Shown here: one piece after another, positions 1 to 7,911 of the stretch
How the letters are laid out: every line of letters starts with the position of its first letter
Position numbering within the stretch: the stretch's first letter is position 1
Source: Chloroflexota bacterium
GTDB taxonomy: Bacteria > Chloroflexota > Anaerolineae > UBA2200
DNA length: 47,528 nucleotides
Direction of reading: 5' to 3'
NCBI GenBank assembly: GCA_030607875.1
Contig: JAUWJD010000027.1
Location: forward strand, 1 to 47,528
Program-made: the position numbers and the translations under genes
The notes under the pieces: generated by a model
Told to the model about the DNA's origin: nothing
The model's input: only the letters and a program-made list of their open reading frames with translations
The model's database searches: none

Positions 1-425
1 GCGCCGCGTGCACCACCTCCACCACCGCCAACGGGCCGGCGGACAACTGGGTTTAGGCCATCGCCGACGGCCCAGCCGGGGACCTCTGGTTCGGGACGCG
101 CGGTGGGGTGAGCAAGTTCGAGGACGGCACCTGGACCACCTATACCACCGCCGACGGACTGGCGGATAACTATGTCAACGACATTGCCATAGATGAAGCT
201 GGGGACAAGTGGTTCGGCACGAGCGGTGGGGTGAGCATGTTCGATGACAGCACCTGGACTACCTACACCACCACCCATGGGCTAGCGGATAATGCAGTCG
301 TGGCCATCGCCGTCGACGGGTCTGGGCACTACTGGTTCGGCACTGAGGACGGTGGGCTGAACGAGCTCTTCTTCTCTTTGGAGTTCACAGTGTACCTGCC
401 CATCACGCTGCGGGGTTGGCGATAA
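1..425 (+). pseudogene. Propeller-repeat surface protein, C-terminal part, with in-frame TAG
   Basis: Partial gene entering from the left edge. The frame holds about two and a half units of roughly 41 residues with the pattern WFGT..GGVS.F...TWTTYTT.DGLA.N.V..IA, as in the ligand-sensing propeller repeats of two-component-regulator type (PF07494-like). The frame is open from the window start except for TAG at 54-56. That codon falls where the two later units have Asn or Val in N-x-V-[x]-x-IA; a C to T change in CAG would produce it. Translation could restart at GTG 108. The protein ends TVYLPITLRGWR, a hydrophobic-basic tail matching the tail of the gene at 39307-39648, so it was probably secreted and surface-attached. 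Because the 5' part lies outside the window, it cannot be told whether the whole gene is dead. Confidence 0.6.
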
Positions 426-433
426 GCGCGTGA

Positions 434-670
434 CTGGACGCCCAGGAGGTCGCGGCTGTGCTGGATAGCCTGGAGCGTCAAGGAGTGGCGCTGACCATGC
501 CCAGGTTCTGCTTCGATTCCGAGTTCAAGCTGCAGAATGCCCTGGTGGAACTGGGGATGGTGGTCGCCTTCGGCGCTGCTGACTTCTCGGGGATGGACGG
601 CCCCAGGGAGCTGTTCATCGACCAGGTGTACCACAAGGCCTTTGTCGCGTGGGGGAACGAGGTCCGCTAG
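434..670 (+). pseudogene. Serpin fragment (core strand region only)
   Basis: A short frame follows the propeller gene directly. From about LDAQEVAAVL it reads as the serpin segment leading into the central sheet: V-x-L-T-MPRF-x-FDSEF-x-L-x-x-AL-x-x-LGM, then AF..ADFSGM and the hinge lead-in VYHKAF. The family is normally about 370-420 residues. Here only about 75 remain: the N-terminal two thirds are absent and the frame ends (TAG at 668) just where the hinge and reactive-centre loop should begin. A +1 shift at about 648 gives VGERGP, reminiscent of the V-x-E-x-G-T hinge, but it does not continue as a serpin. It therefore cannot inhibit a protease and is best read as a deletion remnant. It abuts the alkyltransferase stop on the other strand. 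Confidence 0.6.
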
Positions 671-1224
671 TAGTAGACCTTTCTCATTACCACGCGGCCT
701 GCCGCCGAGAACTGCACCTCCTCACGATCGAGCAGCGCCCGCTTCATCTCCACCCCACCCGGATAGCCCCCCAGCTCTCCCCCTGCTTTGATGGCCCGAT
801 GGCAGGGTATGATGATGGGAAAGGGGTTCCGCGCCAGCGCCCGGCCTACTGCCCTCGCTGTGCCCGGAAGCTCCAGGTGCCTGGCAATCCTCCCGCACGT
901 GCTCACCCAACCCCTCGGAATCCCGTGCTCGGCCAGCAGAACGCGCCGCTGGAACTCGGAGCACCTCTCCAGGGCAATCCACTGCAGGTCAAAATCGACC
1001 GGCTTCCCGTCGAGAAAGCTCTGCATGCGTTCGGCCAGTGGGGCGATCGTGGGGTGCGACAGAGGACGAGCGCCCGCGAAGGCCGTCTGCATCAACTGCT
1101 GCGCTGAAGCCTCCACAGTGGGAAGATACACTCGCTGTACCTGCGGCCTGCCTTCGCTTGCCCGCCAGACGATGGCAATGGCACCGAAAGCGGAAGGCAG
1201 CGCAACGTAGAAAGAATCGGGCAC
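667..1224 (-). CDS. ogt: Methylated-DNA-[protein]-cysteine S-methyltransferase
   Basis: Repairs O6-alkylguanine by moving the alkyl group to its own cysteine, a single-turnover reaction in the cytoplasm. The 185-residue protein has the usual two parts: a variable N-terminal domain (about 1-90) and the C-terminal DNA-binding/active-site domain. The acceptor motif IPCHRAI is present with Cys141. The preceding RAVGRALARNPFP segment (about 125-136) matches the recognition helix and arginine-finger region of the family. The N-terminal domain lacks the zinc-binding Cys/His set of E. coli Ada, so this is an Ogt/MGMT-type stand-alone enzyme. The stop lies at the end of the serpin remnant. A start at the first Met gives the normal family length. 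Confidence 0.93.
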   Translation of the reverse strand: MPDSFYVALPSAFGAIAIVWRASEGRPQVQRVYLPTVEASAQQLMQTAFAGARPLSHPTIAPLAERMQSFLDGKPVDFDLQWIALERCSEFQRRVLLAEHGIPRGWVSTCGRIARHLELPGTARAVGRALARNPFPIIIPCHRAIKAGGELGGYPGGVEMKRALLDREEVQFSAAGRVVMRKVYY

Positions 1225-1326
1225 CGGTCAACCCCCTTGCTTCACTCTCGGCACATGCAGCAGTGCCACGTAGGGCTTGAGAATCCCGCCGTGCCGCTCA
1301 GAGCCACCCAATCTGTTGGCTCGTTT

Positions 1327-3204
1327 CTAGGCACCTACGCTCATACGCCGCCGCTGTTCCCGGATGGCCTGCCAGCTCGGTTCGTCCTCGATCTGCACCC
1401 TATTCAAGCGCCTGTAGAGCCCATCTTGGGCCAGCAGTTCCTCGTGTGTCCCCATCTCCACGATGCGGCTGCCCTCCAGGACGACGATGACATCTGCACT
1501 GCGGATAGTGGACAGGCGATGGGCGATGACAATGGTCGTCCTGCCCACCATCAGCCGCTGCAGCGCTTGCTGGATTAACATCTCCGTCTCGGTATCTACC
1601 GAAGAGGTGGCTTCGTCCAGGATCAAGATAGGCGCATCCTTGAGCACCGCGCGGGCGATGGCTAAACGCTGCCTCTGCCCGCCGGACAACTTGACGCCAC
1701 GCTCGCCGATCATCGTATCGTAGCCATTTGGCAACTGGGTGATAAACTGATGCGCGTTGGCCACCCTGGCCGCCTCGACCATTTCCTCTTCCGTGGCCCC
1801 AGGACGGCCAAAGAGGATGTTTTCACGCGCTGTGCCGTGGAAGAGGAACACATCCTGCAGCACGATGCTGATCTGCCGGCGCAGGCTCTTGAGTGTCAGG
1901 TCGCGGATGTCATGCCCATCCAGCGTGATCGAACCCTCGCACACGTCGTAAAATCGTGGGATCAAGTTGGCCAACGTGGTCTTGCCCACGCCCGTCGGCC
2001 CCACCAGGGCGACCACAGAGCCTGCGGCGATATGGAGATCGATGTCTTCCAACACTATGTCTCCCATCGCGTACCAGAAGCCGACGTCGTGCAAGACAAT
2101 GGCCCCTCTGGCCCGACCCTGCAACTCGATGGCATCCGGGCGTTCGACCACGTCGGGTTGCTCATTCAAGAGTTCGGCCACGCGCTCCGCACCTGCCAGA
2201 GCCTGCTGCACGCTTTCCCAGGCCTGGCTCAACACCCGCACCGGTTGGTAGAGCATCTCCAGGTAGAGAAAGAATGCCACCAAATCCTCAATGGGCATTG
2301 CTCCGCTGAGCACCAGTTGCCCTCCAAAGTAGATCAGCACGATAGTGCCCAGAGACGAACTAAAGTGCACAAAGGGATGAAACGTGGCCATCAGGCGCAG
2401 AGCCCGGAGCAGCGAATCGCGGTACCTGACAATGTGCTCAAAGATGCGGGCCGACTCGAGGTCCTCTCTGGTAAAGGCCTTGATCTCGCGGATCCCGGAG
2501 AGGTTATCACTGAGCACGGCGTTGAGTTCACCCAACTCGGCCTGGCGTGCCCGAAACGCTGGCCGCACGTACTTGGAGAAGCCGCGCATTGCCAGGACGA
2601 TCAGAGGCATGGGGATCATGCTCCACAGCGTAAGCCGCCAGCTCATGGTGACCAACACCGCGGTAACGGCGAGCAGCATCAGCACATTCACCATCACGTC
2701 CGGTATGGCATGGGCAATCAGTTGCTCGATCAGGTCGGAATCGTTGACGGTGCGCGACATCAACTGACCGGTCTGCTTGTCCTCGTAGAAGCGGAGCGAC
2801 AAGCGCTGCAAGTGCTCATAGATCTCCAGCCGCAGGTCCGCAACGACGCCCCAGCCTGCCAGATGGGCCATGTAGCTGCGGACAAACCTCAAGCCCGCGT
2901 GCACCACATAGACTCCCAGGGCCAGCAGGGCCAACTGCGTGATGCGCTCCAGGGCCTCGGGTCCTGCGGCCGAATCGGTGACCGTTGCGACCATGCTCTT
3001 GACAATCCATGGGGCAAGCAACTGCACACCCACGAGCAGGAGCATGCTCAGCACCGTCAAGGCAAGCTGGCCCGAGTACTTTCGTGCATGCTTGAATACA
3101 AAGTGAAGAGACTTGCCTACACCGTCATCCAAAACAACAGGCTCTCCCAAAGATCTCCTACCAGACCGCCCTCGGCCCAAGTAGCTTGTGCTTGACACTA
3201 ACAA
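1327..3204 (-). CDS. ABC exporter half-transporter (fused permease and ATPase)
   Basis: Type IV (B-family) ABC exporter half-molecule of about 625 residues, expected to work as a dimer in the cytoplasmic membrane. Transmembrane helices occupy about residues 40-330. The nucleotide-binding domain follows, with Walker A GPTGVGKTT (402-410), signature LSGGQ (506-510), Walker B ILILDE (526-531), D-loop SSVD and switch histidine in IAHR. It resembles MsbA/LmrA-like multidrug or lipid exporters; the substrate is not visible from the sequence. The annotated start is TTG at 3204; a GTG two codons later or the Met 47 codons further in are alternatives, and no clear ribosome site decides. The MarR regulator is immediately upstream on the same strand (62-nt gap), so the pair is probably one inducible efflux operon. 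Confidence 0.9.
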   Translation of the reverse strand: MLVSSTSYLGRGRSGRRSLGEPVVLDDGVGKSLHFVFKHARKYSGQLALTVLSMLLLVGVQLLAPWIVKSMVATVTDSAAGPEALERITQLALLALGVYVVHAGLRFVRSYMAHLAGWGVVADLRLEIYEHLQRLSLRFYEDKQTGQLMSRTVNDSDLIEQLIAHAIPDVMVNVLMLLAVTAVLVTMSWRLTLWSMIPMPLIVLAMRGFSKYVRPAFRARQAELGELNAVLSDNLSGIREIKAFTREDLESARIFEHIVRYRDSLLRALRLMATFHPFVHFSSSLGTIVLIYFGGQLVLSGAMPIEDLVAFFLYLEMLYQPVRVLSQAWESVQQALAGAERVAELLNEQPDVVERPDAIELQGRARGAIVLHDVGFWYAMGDIVLEDIDLHIAAGSVVALVGPTGVGKTTLANLIPRFYDVCEGSITLDGHDIRDLTLKSLRRQISIVLQDVFLFHGTARENILFGRPGATEEEMVEAARVANAHQFITQLPNGYDTMIGERGVKLSGGQRQRLAIARAVLKDAPILILDEATSSVDTETEMLIQQALQRLMVGRTTIVIAHRLSTIRSADVIVVLEGSRIVEMGTHEELLAQDGLYRRLNRVQIEDEPSWQAIREQRRRMSVGA

Positions 3205-3266
3205 CCACCGCCCTTCTGTGTGCTTTCCGGTGTGGCCACTTGACCGACAAAGGCGGTCAGGGCCAG

Positions 3267-3713
3267 CTATTCTGCGCCACCCACGCGTTTCAGGTTCTCG
3301 CGTATCTGCACAAACAGACGTCGCAGCAGGGCACGCTCTTCGGCAGCAATGCCCTCAAATGCCTCCTGTTCAAGCGTACGCCAGACCCGCTGCACATCTG
3401 AGCGAATCGCGCGTCCGGATTCGCTCAGGTAGACGCGCGAGACGCGCTGATCCTCTGGATCTTGCCTGCGCTCCACGAACCCGGCCTTTGCCATGCGCTG
3501 GATCATCTTGGTGATGGTTGCAGGTCGAACGTGCAGGCGCTTGGCAAGTTCGGTGTGGGTGAGCCCCTCTTGTTCCCACAGCGCATGTAACACTGGCGTC
3601 TGTCCTCGATACAAGCCCAATGACTCCAGAAGAGCCTGTACCCTGGCGTGCTTCAGCCGACAGATATGCGCGAACAGGAGCTCCAGCAACTCTGGCTCTG
3701 TTGGCGGAGCCAT
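3267..3713 (-). CDS. MarR-family transcriptional regulator
   Basis: 148-residue winged-helix regulator. The helix-turn-helix is clear (LTHTELAKRLHVRPATITKMIQ, about 50-71; not quoted further), followed by the wing with DPEDQRVSRVYLSESG, the DxRxxxV-type signature of the family. N- and C-terminal helices would form the dimer interface. It lies just upstream of the ABC exporter on the same strand, the usual arrangement of a ligand-relieved repressor of its own efflux operon. ATG at 3713 has no obvious Shine-Dalgarno. Upstream on this strand a TTGACC (plus-strand 3752-3757) could be a -35, but no good -10 at the right distance was seen. Repeat copy A begins 57 bp upstream of the start. Confidence 0.9.
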   Translation of the reverse strand: MAPPTEPELLELLFAHICRLKHARVQALLESLGLYRGQTPVLHALWEQEGLTHTELAKRLHVRPATITKMIQRMAKAGFVERRQDPEDQRVSRVYLSESGRAIRSDVQRVWRTLEQEAFEGIAAEERALLRRLFVQIRENLKRVGGAE

Positions 3714-3769
3714 TCAGTTCACGTCATGAGACAATACAGACTCGTTTGCCCGGTCAATACTCAGCCGTC

Positions 3770-3860
3770 TACTGCTTCGTGCATCAGTTGCCAAACCTGT
3801 TTGGCTGGATTCTCGTACGAGAACGGCCACTTCAGTTTAGCAACTGACGCAGTACCCTGT
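3770..3860 (+). repeat. Palindromic element, copy A
   Basis: One of four copies (also 20301, 27759, 37988). Left end TACTGCTTCGTGCATCA, right end GACGCAGTACCCTGT. Outer arms TACTGC/GCAGTA pair, an unpaired TTCGTGCA block follows on the left, then TCAGTTGC pairs with GCAACTGA and CAAAC with GTTTA/G. The loop contains a variant of the GGCTCGATT block seen in copies B and D. It lies in the gap between marR and the decayed gene at 4112. Confidence 0.75.
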
Positions 3861-3936
3861 AAATTATACACATCAGCGCGTCTTTGGCAAGGCAGCCCTA
3901 CGACAGACAGCTCAGGGCTCAGCCATTCTCATTTAT

Positions 3937-3969
3937 GTCATTCTGAGCGGAGCGAAGAATCTCGCAATC
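3937..3969 (+). repeat. Dispersed ATTCTGAGCGGAGCGAAGAATCTC-type repeat
   Basis: Reads GTCATTCTGAGCGGAGCGA followed by AGAATCTCGCAATC. This string (translating as HSERSEESRN) is familiar to me as an intergenic repeat in many bacterial genomes, including Chloroflexota; only one copy is present here. Nothing else was recognised between copy A and the decayed gene at 4112. Confidence 0.5.
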
Positions 3970-4111
3970 ACTACAACGCGTGACACCATCGCCGCACACA
4001 CAGAGAACAGCTTGCGTACCCCACGCGCTCGCGGTATGATCCACGCGCGGTTGCACTCTGTTGCGTCTCCGCCACATTCCGTGTCTGAACCAGGCTTCAC
4101 AGGAGGACAGA

Positions 4112-4394
4112 ATGCGCAGATGGCTGCTTGTCCTGGTTCTCGTTCCGCTCATCCTGTTGGTCGTCGCGTTGCGCACGCCCGCTGACGGACCTCTAGTGCT
4201 CTGTCAACCTCGATTTTGGGACTTGTGGTAGCGATTCCAATTGCCGCCCAGGCGGGAAAAGCGACTGAAGTCGCCACTACGAACCTAGTAGTCCAACACT
4301 GACGGCCCTCTAGGTGCATCAGTCACCTCCCACGCCAACCATCACGGCGACACCCTCACCCTTCATCCACTGGCCGAGTATGTTTGCCATTTGA
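4112..4394 (+). pseudogene. Small secreted protein gene split by a repeat insertion
   Basis: AGGAGG (4101-4106) is followed by ATG 4112 and a signal-peptide-like start, MRRWLLVLVLVPLILLVVAL, then RTPADGPL. The frame then runs into an inserted segment and stops at TAG 4229-4231. Beyond the insertion, the plus strand encodes a Thr/Pro stretch (QSPPTPTITATPSPF) ending at TGA 4392-4394, the kind of linker that normally follows such signal peptides in Chloroflexota lipoproteins. The two halves are separated by a 15-bp direct repeat with one mismatch. I infer an original small exported protein that was interrupted; the right half is not in the same frame even without the insertion, so it has drifted. 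Confidence 0.4.
4182..4313. repeat. MITE-like insertion flanked by 15-bp direct repeats
   Basis: CTGACGGACCTCTAG at 4182-4196 recurs as CTGACGGCCCTCTAG at 4299-4313, with 102 bp between. The inserted DNA carries GCGACTGAAGTCGCCACTAC (4261-4280), a repeat core also found near 23537 and 39709. The flanking repeats look like a target-site duplication, unusually long, or a recombination footprint. No transposase is encoded. Confidence 0.5.
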
Positions 4395-4419
4395 CCGTTT
4401 TGCAGAAATGTGATACAGT
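4391..4419 (+). promoter_or_regulatory. Sigma-70-type promoter of the cold-shock gene
   Basis: TTGACC (4391-4396), 17-bp spacer, TACAGT (4414-4419). The predicted start near 4426 leaves a leader of about 120 nt before the GTG at 4548, which contains a terminator-like hairpin. Confidence 0.65.
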
Positions 4420-4461
4420 ACGCCTGTAGGACGAAGTGAGTTTTGGCTGTAATATAAAAGA

Positions 4462-4496
4462 CTGCCCTGGCTTGCGGAGACTGGGCGGCCTTTTTT
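4462..4496 (+). terminator. Terminator-like hairpin inside the cold-shock leader
   Basis: CTGCCC (4462-4467) can pair with GGGCGG (4483-4488), with one G-U pair, and is followed closely by TTTTTT (4491-4496). It sits between the promoter at 4391 and the start codon at 4548, so it could act as an attenuator of the cold-shock gene rather than as an ordinary 3' terminator. The stem is short (6 bp). Confidence 0.5.
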
Positions 4497-4547
4497 ATTT
4501 GTCCACGCTGCTTCGCTCCAAAACACACAAAAGAAGGAGTAGTTTAC

Positions 4548-4757
4548 GTGACCGAAAGGGAAACCGGAACCGTCAAATGGTTCAACAACAGCAAGGGATA
4601 TGGATTCATCTCTCGTGACGCTGGCGAGGACGTTTTCGTCCATTATTCCGCCGTCGAGGGGGATGGGTTCCGCTCATTAGAAGAGAATCAGCGGGTCGAG
4701 TTCGCCATCGAGCAGGGACCCAAGGGCTTGCAGGCCGTCCAAGTGAGGGTTCTGTAA
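4548..4757 (+). CDS. Cold-shock domain protein (CspA family)
   Basis: 69-residue single OB-fold protein that binds single-stranded RNA/DNA and melts secondary structure. RNP1 KGYGFI (about 17-22) and RNP2 VFVHYSA (about 29-35) are intact with their aromatic residues, and the [14 protein letters not shown] start is canonical. GTG start with AAGGAG (4533-4538) about 9 nt upstream; GTG fits the family N-terminus exactly. The RRM protein follows after 41 nt with its own ribosome site, and a strong terminator closes the pair, so the two RNA-binding proteins probably form an operon from the promoter at 4391. Confidence 0.96.
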   Translation: MTERETGTVKWFNNSKGYGFISRDAGEDVFVHYSAVEGDGFRSLEENQRVEFAIEQGPKGLQAVQVRVL

Positions 4758-4798
4758 TCGCCACAACCGGCCACATGCCGCGTCAGGAGGACGAAGCA

Positions 4799-5092
4799 GT
4801 GACAAAAAAACTATACGTGGGCAATCTAAGCTACGAGACCACCGAGGCCACCCTGTCTGAACTGTTCACAGGGATCGGGGAGGTCCAGTCTGTGGTTCTG
4901 ATCACCGACCGTATGTCGGGTAGGTCCAAGGGCTTTGCATTTGTCGAGATGGCAGATGACACCAAGGCCCAGGAGGCCATCGACCAGCTCAACGAGCGCG
5001 AGGTTGATGGGCGGGCCATCAAGGTAGCAGAGGCACGCCCCAAGCGTGATGATCGAGGATCAGGCGGCGGACGACGCCGTGACCGCTGGTAG
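4799..5092 (+). CDS. Small RNA-binding protein with one RRM
   Basis: 97-residue protein: one RNA-recognition motif (about 3-80) with RNP2 LYVGNL and RNP1 KGFAFVEM, then a basic Gly/Arg tail (RDDRGSGGGRRRDRW). This is the architecture of bacterial glycine-rich RRM proteins such as cyanobacterial Rbp, often linked to cold or stress response. I chose GTG 4799 because AGGAGG (4785-4790) lies 8 nt upstream and the family starts at (M)x-KKLYVGNL; an upstream ATG at 4775 would add eight atypical residues. Co-transcription with the cold-shock gene is likely, which supports a role as RNA chaperone. Confidence 0.95.
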   Translation: MTKKLYVGNLSYETTEATLSELFTGIGEVQSVVLITDRMSGRSKGFAFVEMADDTKAQEAIDQLNEREVDGRAIKVAEARPKRDDRGSGGGRRRDRW

Positions 5093-5120
5093 GGGCAACC
5101 CGCCCTAACCAAGACGTACA

Positions 5121-5154
5121 ACCGCACAGCTTCTCCGCAAGCTGTGCGGTTTTT
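5121..5154 (+). terminator. Intrinsic terminator of the csp-RRM operon
   Basis: ACCGCACAGCTT (5121-5132), loop CTCCGC, AAGCTGTGCGGT (5139-5150), then TTTT. A perfect 12-bp stem 29 nt after the RRM stop codon. Confidence 0.9.
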
Positions 5155-5418
5155 CTGTTCCTGCGGGACTGACCGTCCCCACCCGCCAACCCCCTCTGCT
5201 CCCGCGAGCCACAACCGACACCTGATACCATCGCGGCACAATACCTGCGCAGTACACGTTGCTTCTCGCGGCAGATGACGGCTTCCCAAATGCAGCGCGC
5301 AGGTTCTCCAGATCGTCAGTCGGGGGTACGATTCAACGAGATTCAACACCACTGACCACTGATAGAATCACAATCCTTGTCGCCAGTACTTTGTTCTTCA
5401 CTTGGTTCTTGTCATTCG
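5155..5418. other. Intergenic region without a recognised feature
   Basis: About 260 bp between the terminator and the 3' end of the glycosidase on the other strand. The frames are short and lack family resemblance. I see no repeat copy, promoter or structured RNA here. Confidence 0.5.
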
Positions 5419-7296
5419 TCATTTGGACTTGACCTTGATGCGGTGGAGGTCCCGTTCTGGGCTGTGCCAGTAGGTGAGTGTTTGCCGCTCCCGATCGAGT
5501 TTGTAGGTGCCGTCAGAGACCGTGACCACGCAACCATCGGGGTAGTGGTAGTTGGGCAGAAAGATCTCTGTTGGTGCCTGGATCGCCGGGTCGTGGCGGA
5601 ACTCGAATTCGAAGGTTCCGCGTTTGCGGTCAAAGGCCATGCGCAGAGGTTCGCCAGCAACAGCGCGGGCGCAGGGGCGCACCACCGCCGATAAGGCACG
5701 CCCGCCAGAGTAGATATCCTCGGGACTGTCCTGCTGGTCGCGGCTGAAGATGGAGAGATCCTCATCGTTCCACTGGTCGCCGCGCAGGTTGTCGTTGTCG
5801 GCGGTATAGTTCCACAGGGTGTAGCTCAGCAGGTTGGCGTCCAGAGCGCTGAGGCTGGCGTCCATGGCGCGGGCTTGCAGCGAGAAATCACCACTGCGGT
5901 AGGCCTGCGTGTCCTTCATATCGAAGGGGATGCCCACCTCGCCGATCAGGGTCGGGATGCCGTCCATTTTCTCCCTTGTCTCTTCTTTGATCCTTGCGAG
6001 TTGCTGGAAAAAAGAGCGCCGCACTCGCCAGGGGCCGAGGACAATCTTGCGCGTGGCGAAATCAACCGTCAAGTAGGAGCGATAGTTCTTAGTCAGGAGA
6101 GTCAGGCCATCGTACCAGTGCGCGGCGTTGACCACGTTGGGCGGGTCTTGCGGTCCCCAAGTCGGGTGCTGTCCTCCGGGCATGCCCTCGAGGAAGATGA
6201 TCGCACGCGGGTCTATGGAGCGCATCTCGCGGATGTAGCGATGGAGGAAGGGGCGTAAATAGTCCTCGGCAAAGTGCACCGGGCGGCCAGCGACCTGTGC
6301 AAAGTGATCCGGGCGCAAGAGGCGAGGTTCACCGTCTGAGCCAAGCTCCCACAGCCCATTCTGCTTCCAAAGGCACTCGCAGCCCTCACGCCAGAGCCTC
6401 ACGCCGCCAGGGTTCAGCCACCGCTGCTCTCGCAGCTTGGCACCGGTTAGGCCCAGGTCCCACACGCCAACTTCTTGGGGGATGCCAACCCCGAGTAGCA
6501 TGGCCTGGAATGGAGTGGGGGATTCTCCCATTTGGAACAGCCCGCCCGCTATGTTCAGGTCTGTCCAGCCGATAAAGCCGGGAGAAGGCTCATTCATGCT
6601 GTCGTAGCCCACGACGTGTGGCAGGCCCTTCAGCCGCTGCGCCACCTGTTTCATGGCATTGATGTAGTGACGCTGCAGGTATTCCTGCACTGGTTCGCCG
6701 CCCACCTTGGTCTGCGGGGCAAAGTCGTTGCCGCCGAAAAAGAGGGTGAACATCGTTGCCGCGGCCAGCTTGCTGTAGTTGGTGGGCCAGATCATGCGTG
6801 GGAAGGGATCGCCGTGCACCGCGTGGACGATGGCCGCACCGGTCTCTGTGAACTTGGTGACGTCCATGCCCACGGCTTCAAAGGTCCAGCCAGGCGCACC
6901 GTCGCCGCCGGACATGCGGCCCCAAACATCTTGATGGGGGTCAATGAACGAGTGAAAGCCGTACTCTCCAGCCTTGCGCACCACCTGGTAGAGATAGTCC
7001 AGGTATTCCTGGTCGTAGAGGCCCGGCCCGGTGTGTTCGATAGCTTCCCAGGTGACGAGGAAGCGCAGCAAGGTAAAGCCCCAGGCACGCAGCCGGGAGA
7101 AGTGCGCGCCGGCTTCCTGCAAGGGGAAGGGCCGACCGACGAAGGACACGTTGCGGTGATCGTAGAAGCCTTCGCGGATGTGAGTCGCGCCATTGGGCCG
7201 AAAAGGCACCTTGCTGCTCCCGCCCAGGTTGACGCCATGAAGGATCAGCGTGCGGCCGTGCTCGTCTTTGAACAAGGGACCCTCGATCTCGATCAT
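5419..7296 (-). CDS. Glycoside hydrolase family 5, glucosylceramidase-like (GH5_12 type)
   Basis: Retaining glycosidase of 625 residues. The N-terminal GPLFKDEHGRTLILHGVN opening, the RF.VTWE block (about 78-84) and the FIDPHQDVWG block (about 117-126) are typical of endoglycoceramidase/glucocerebrosidase-like GH5 enzymes. Acid/base Glu236 lies in SMNEPSPG, His393/Tyr395 in AHWYD, nucleophile Glu453 in IGEVGIP. A beta-rich domain follows the barrel (about 540-625), as in the GH5_12 group. Known members cleave beta-glucosides of sterols or ceramides; the natural substrate here is not determined by sequence. No signal peptide, so probably intracellular. The thioesterase lies 103 nt upstream on the same strand. 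Start ATG 7296 gives the full domain. Confidence 0.85.
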   Translation of the reverse strand: MIEIEGPLFKDEHGRTLILHGVNLGGSSKVPFRPNGATHIREGFYDHRNVSFVGRPFPLQEAGAHFSRLRAWGFTLLRFLVTWEAIEHTGPGLYDQEYLDYLYQVVRKAGEYGFHSFIDPHQDVWGRMSGGDGAPGWTFEAVGMDVTKFTETGAAIVHAVHGDPFPRMIWPTNYSKLAAATMFTLFFGGNDFAPQTKVGGEPVQEYLQRHYINAMKQVAQRLKGLPHVVGYDSMNEPSPGFIGWTDLNIAGGLFQMGESPTPFQAMLLGVGIPQEVGVWDLGLTGAKLREQRWLNPGGVRLWREGCECLWKQNGLWELGSDGEPRLLRPDHFAQVAGRPVHFAEDYLRPFLHRYIREMRSIDPRAIIFLEGMPGGQHPTWGPQDPPNVVNAAHWYDGLTLLTKNYRSYLTVDFATRKIVLGPWRVRRSFFQQLARIKEETREKMDGIPTLIGEVGIPFDMKDTQAYRSGDFSLQARAMDASLSALDANLLSYTLWNYTADNDNLRGDQWNDEDLSIFSRDQQDSPEDIYSGGRALSAVVRPCARAVAGEPLRMAFDRKRGTFEFEFRHDPAIQAPTEIFLPNYHYPDGCVVTVSDGTYKLDRERQTLTYWHSPERDLHRIKVKSK

Positions 7297-7399
7297 GTTT
7301 GGCTCCTTGAAGTCAGTTGCCCGGCGTCATTTGGCGGTTGGTGAAAAGGTGTCCGACCGAACAGCCCGCCGGCAAGCGCCTCCCGTCAACTGCAAGCTA

Positions 7400-7867
7400 T
7401 CAATCGTCGTATACGTGCCAGTACTGCTTCTCCGCCTCCCAGCGCCGCAAGAATTCCTCTGGCGGGCGAACGACGATGGCTTGGCCTTCGGCGGTGATGG
7501 TTCCATCGGCCAGGAGGACCTGGGCTGCAACTCGGGCGCGGCTGGCACTGCGGTTGATGACCCAGCCGATCAGTGTCAGGGGCTGGTCCGTTGGGGTGGG
7601 CTGGCGGTATCTGACCTCCAGCTTCAAGGTGACCATGAGGTCATCATAACCTCCACCGAGCAAGAGTGCGCGGCCGGCGGTCTCATCGAGCAGGGCGGCG
7701 ACGATGCCTCCGTGGACGAAACCAGGGTAGCCGTTGAAATGCTCCGGTATGGTTACCTCAGCCCTGATCTGTTGTGCCTCAAGATCGTTATACCAGCTCA
7801 GTTTCAAACCCACGTCGTTCTGTCGCCCACAGAGGAAACAGGTGCGTGAGTTGGGTTGCTTCTCCAA
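7400..7867 (-). CDS. PaaI/YbgC-type hotdog thioesterase
   Basis: 155-residue hotdog-fold protein. The HGGIVAALLDETAG block (about 52-65) is the PaaI-family helix and catalytic segment, and the ..F.VRYRQPTP. strand follows. The N-terminus has a CFLCG motif (residues about 10-14) seen in a subset of these proteins. Expected activity is hydrolysis of acyl- or aryl-CoA thioesters in the cytoplasm; substrate unknown. It lies between the cytochrome lipoprotein (45 nt upstream) and the glycosidase on the same strand; no shared pathway is obvious. Confidence 0.8.
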   Translation of the reverse strand: MEKQPNSRTCFLCGRQNDVGLKLSWYNDLEAQQIRAEVTIPEHFNGYPGFVHGGIVAALLDETAGRALLLGGGYDDLMVTLKLEVRYRQPTPTDQPLTLIGWVINRSASRARVAAQVLLADGTITAEGQAIVVRPPEEFLRRWEAEKQYWHVYDD

Positions 7868-7911
7868 GGGCGTGTTCCTTTCAGCACTCGTGTTGGTTGT
7901 GGTTGGGCTTT

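Noticed and set aside
54..56. TAG as pyrrolysine in the propeller gene
   Set aside because: Other genes here end at TAG normally and the repeat position is not a methylamine-methyltransferase context; a nonsense mutation is simpler.
1750..3195. Plus-strand frame of 481 codons opposite the ABC exporter
   Set aside because: It lies entirely antisense to a gene with intact Walker and signature motifs; composition is rich in His/Gln as expected of a GC-biased shadow frame.
3919..4176. Minus-strand frame of 85 codons in the marR-csp gap
   Set aside because: It translates the dispersed ATTCTGAGCGG repeat and overlaps the secreted-protein start on the other strand.
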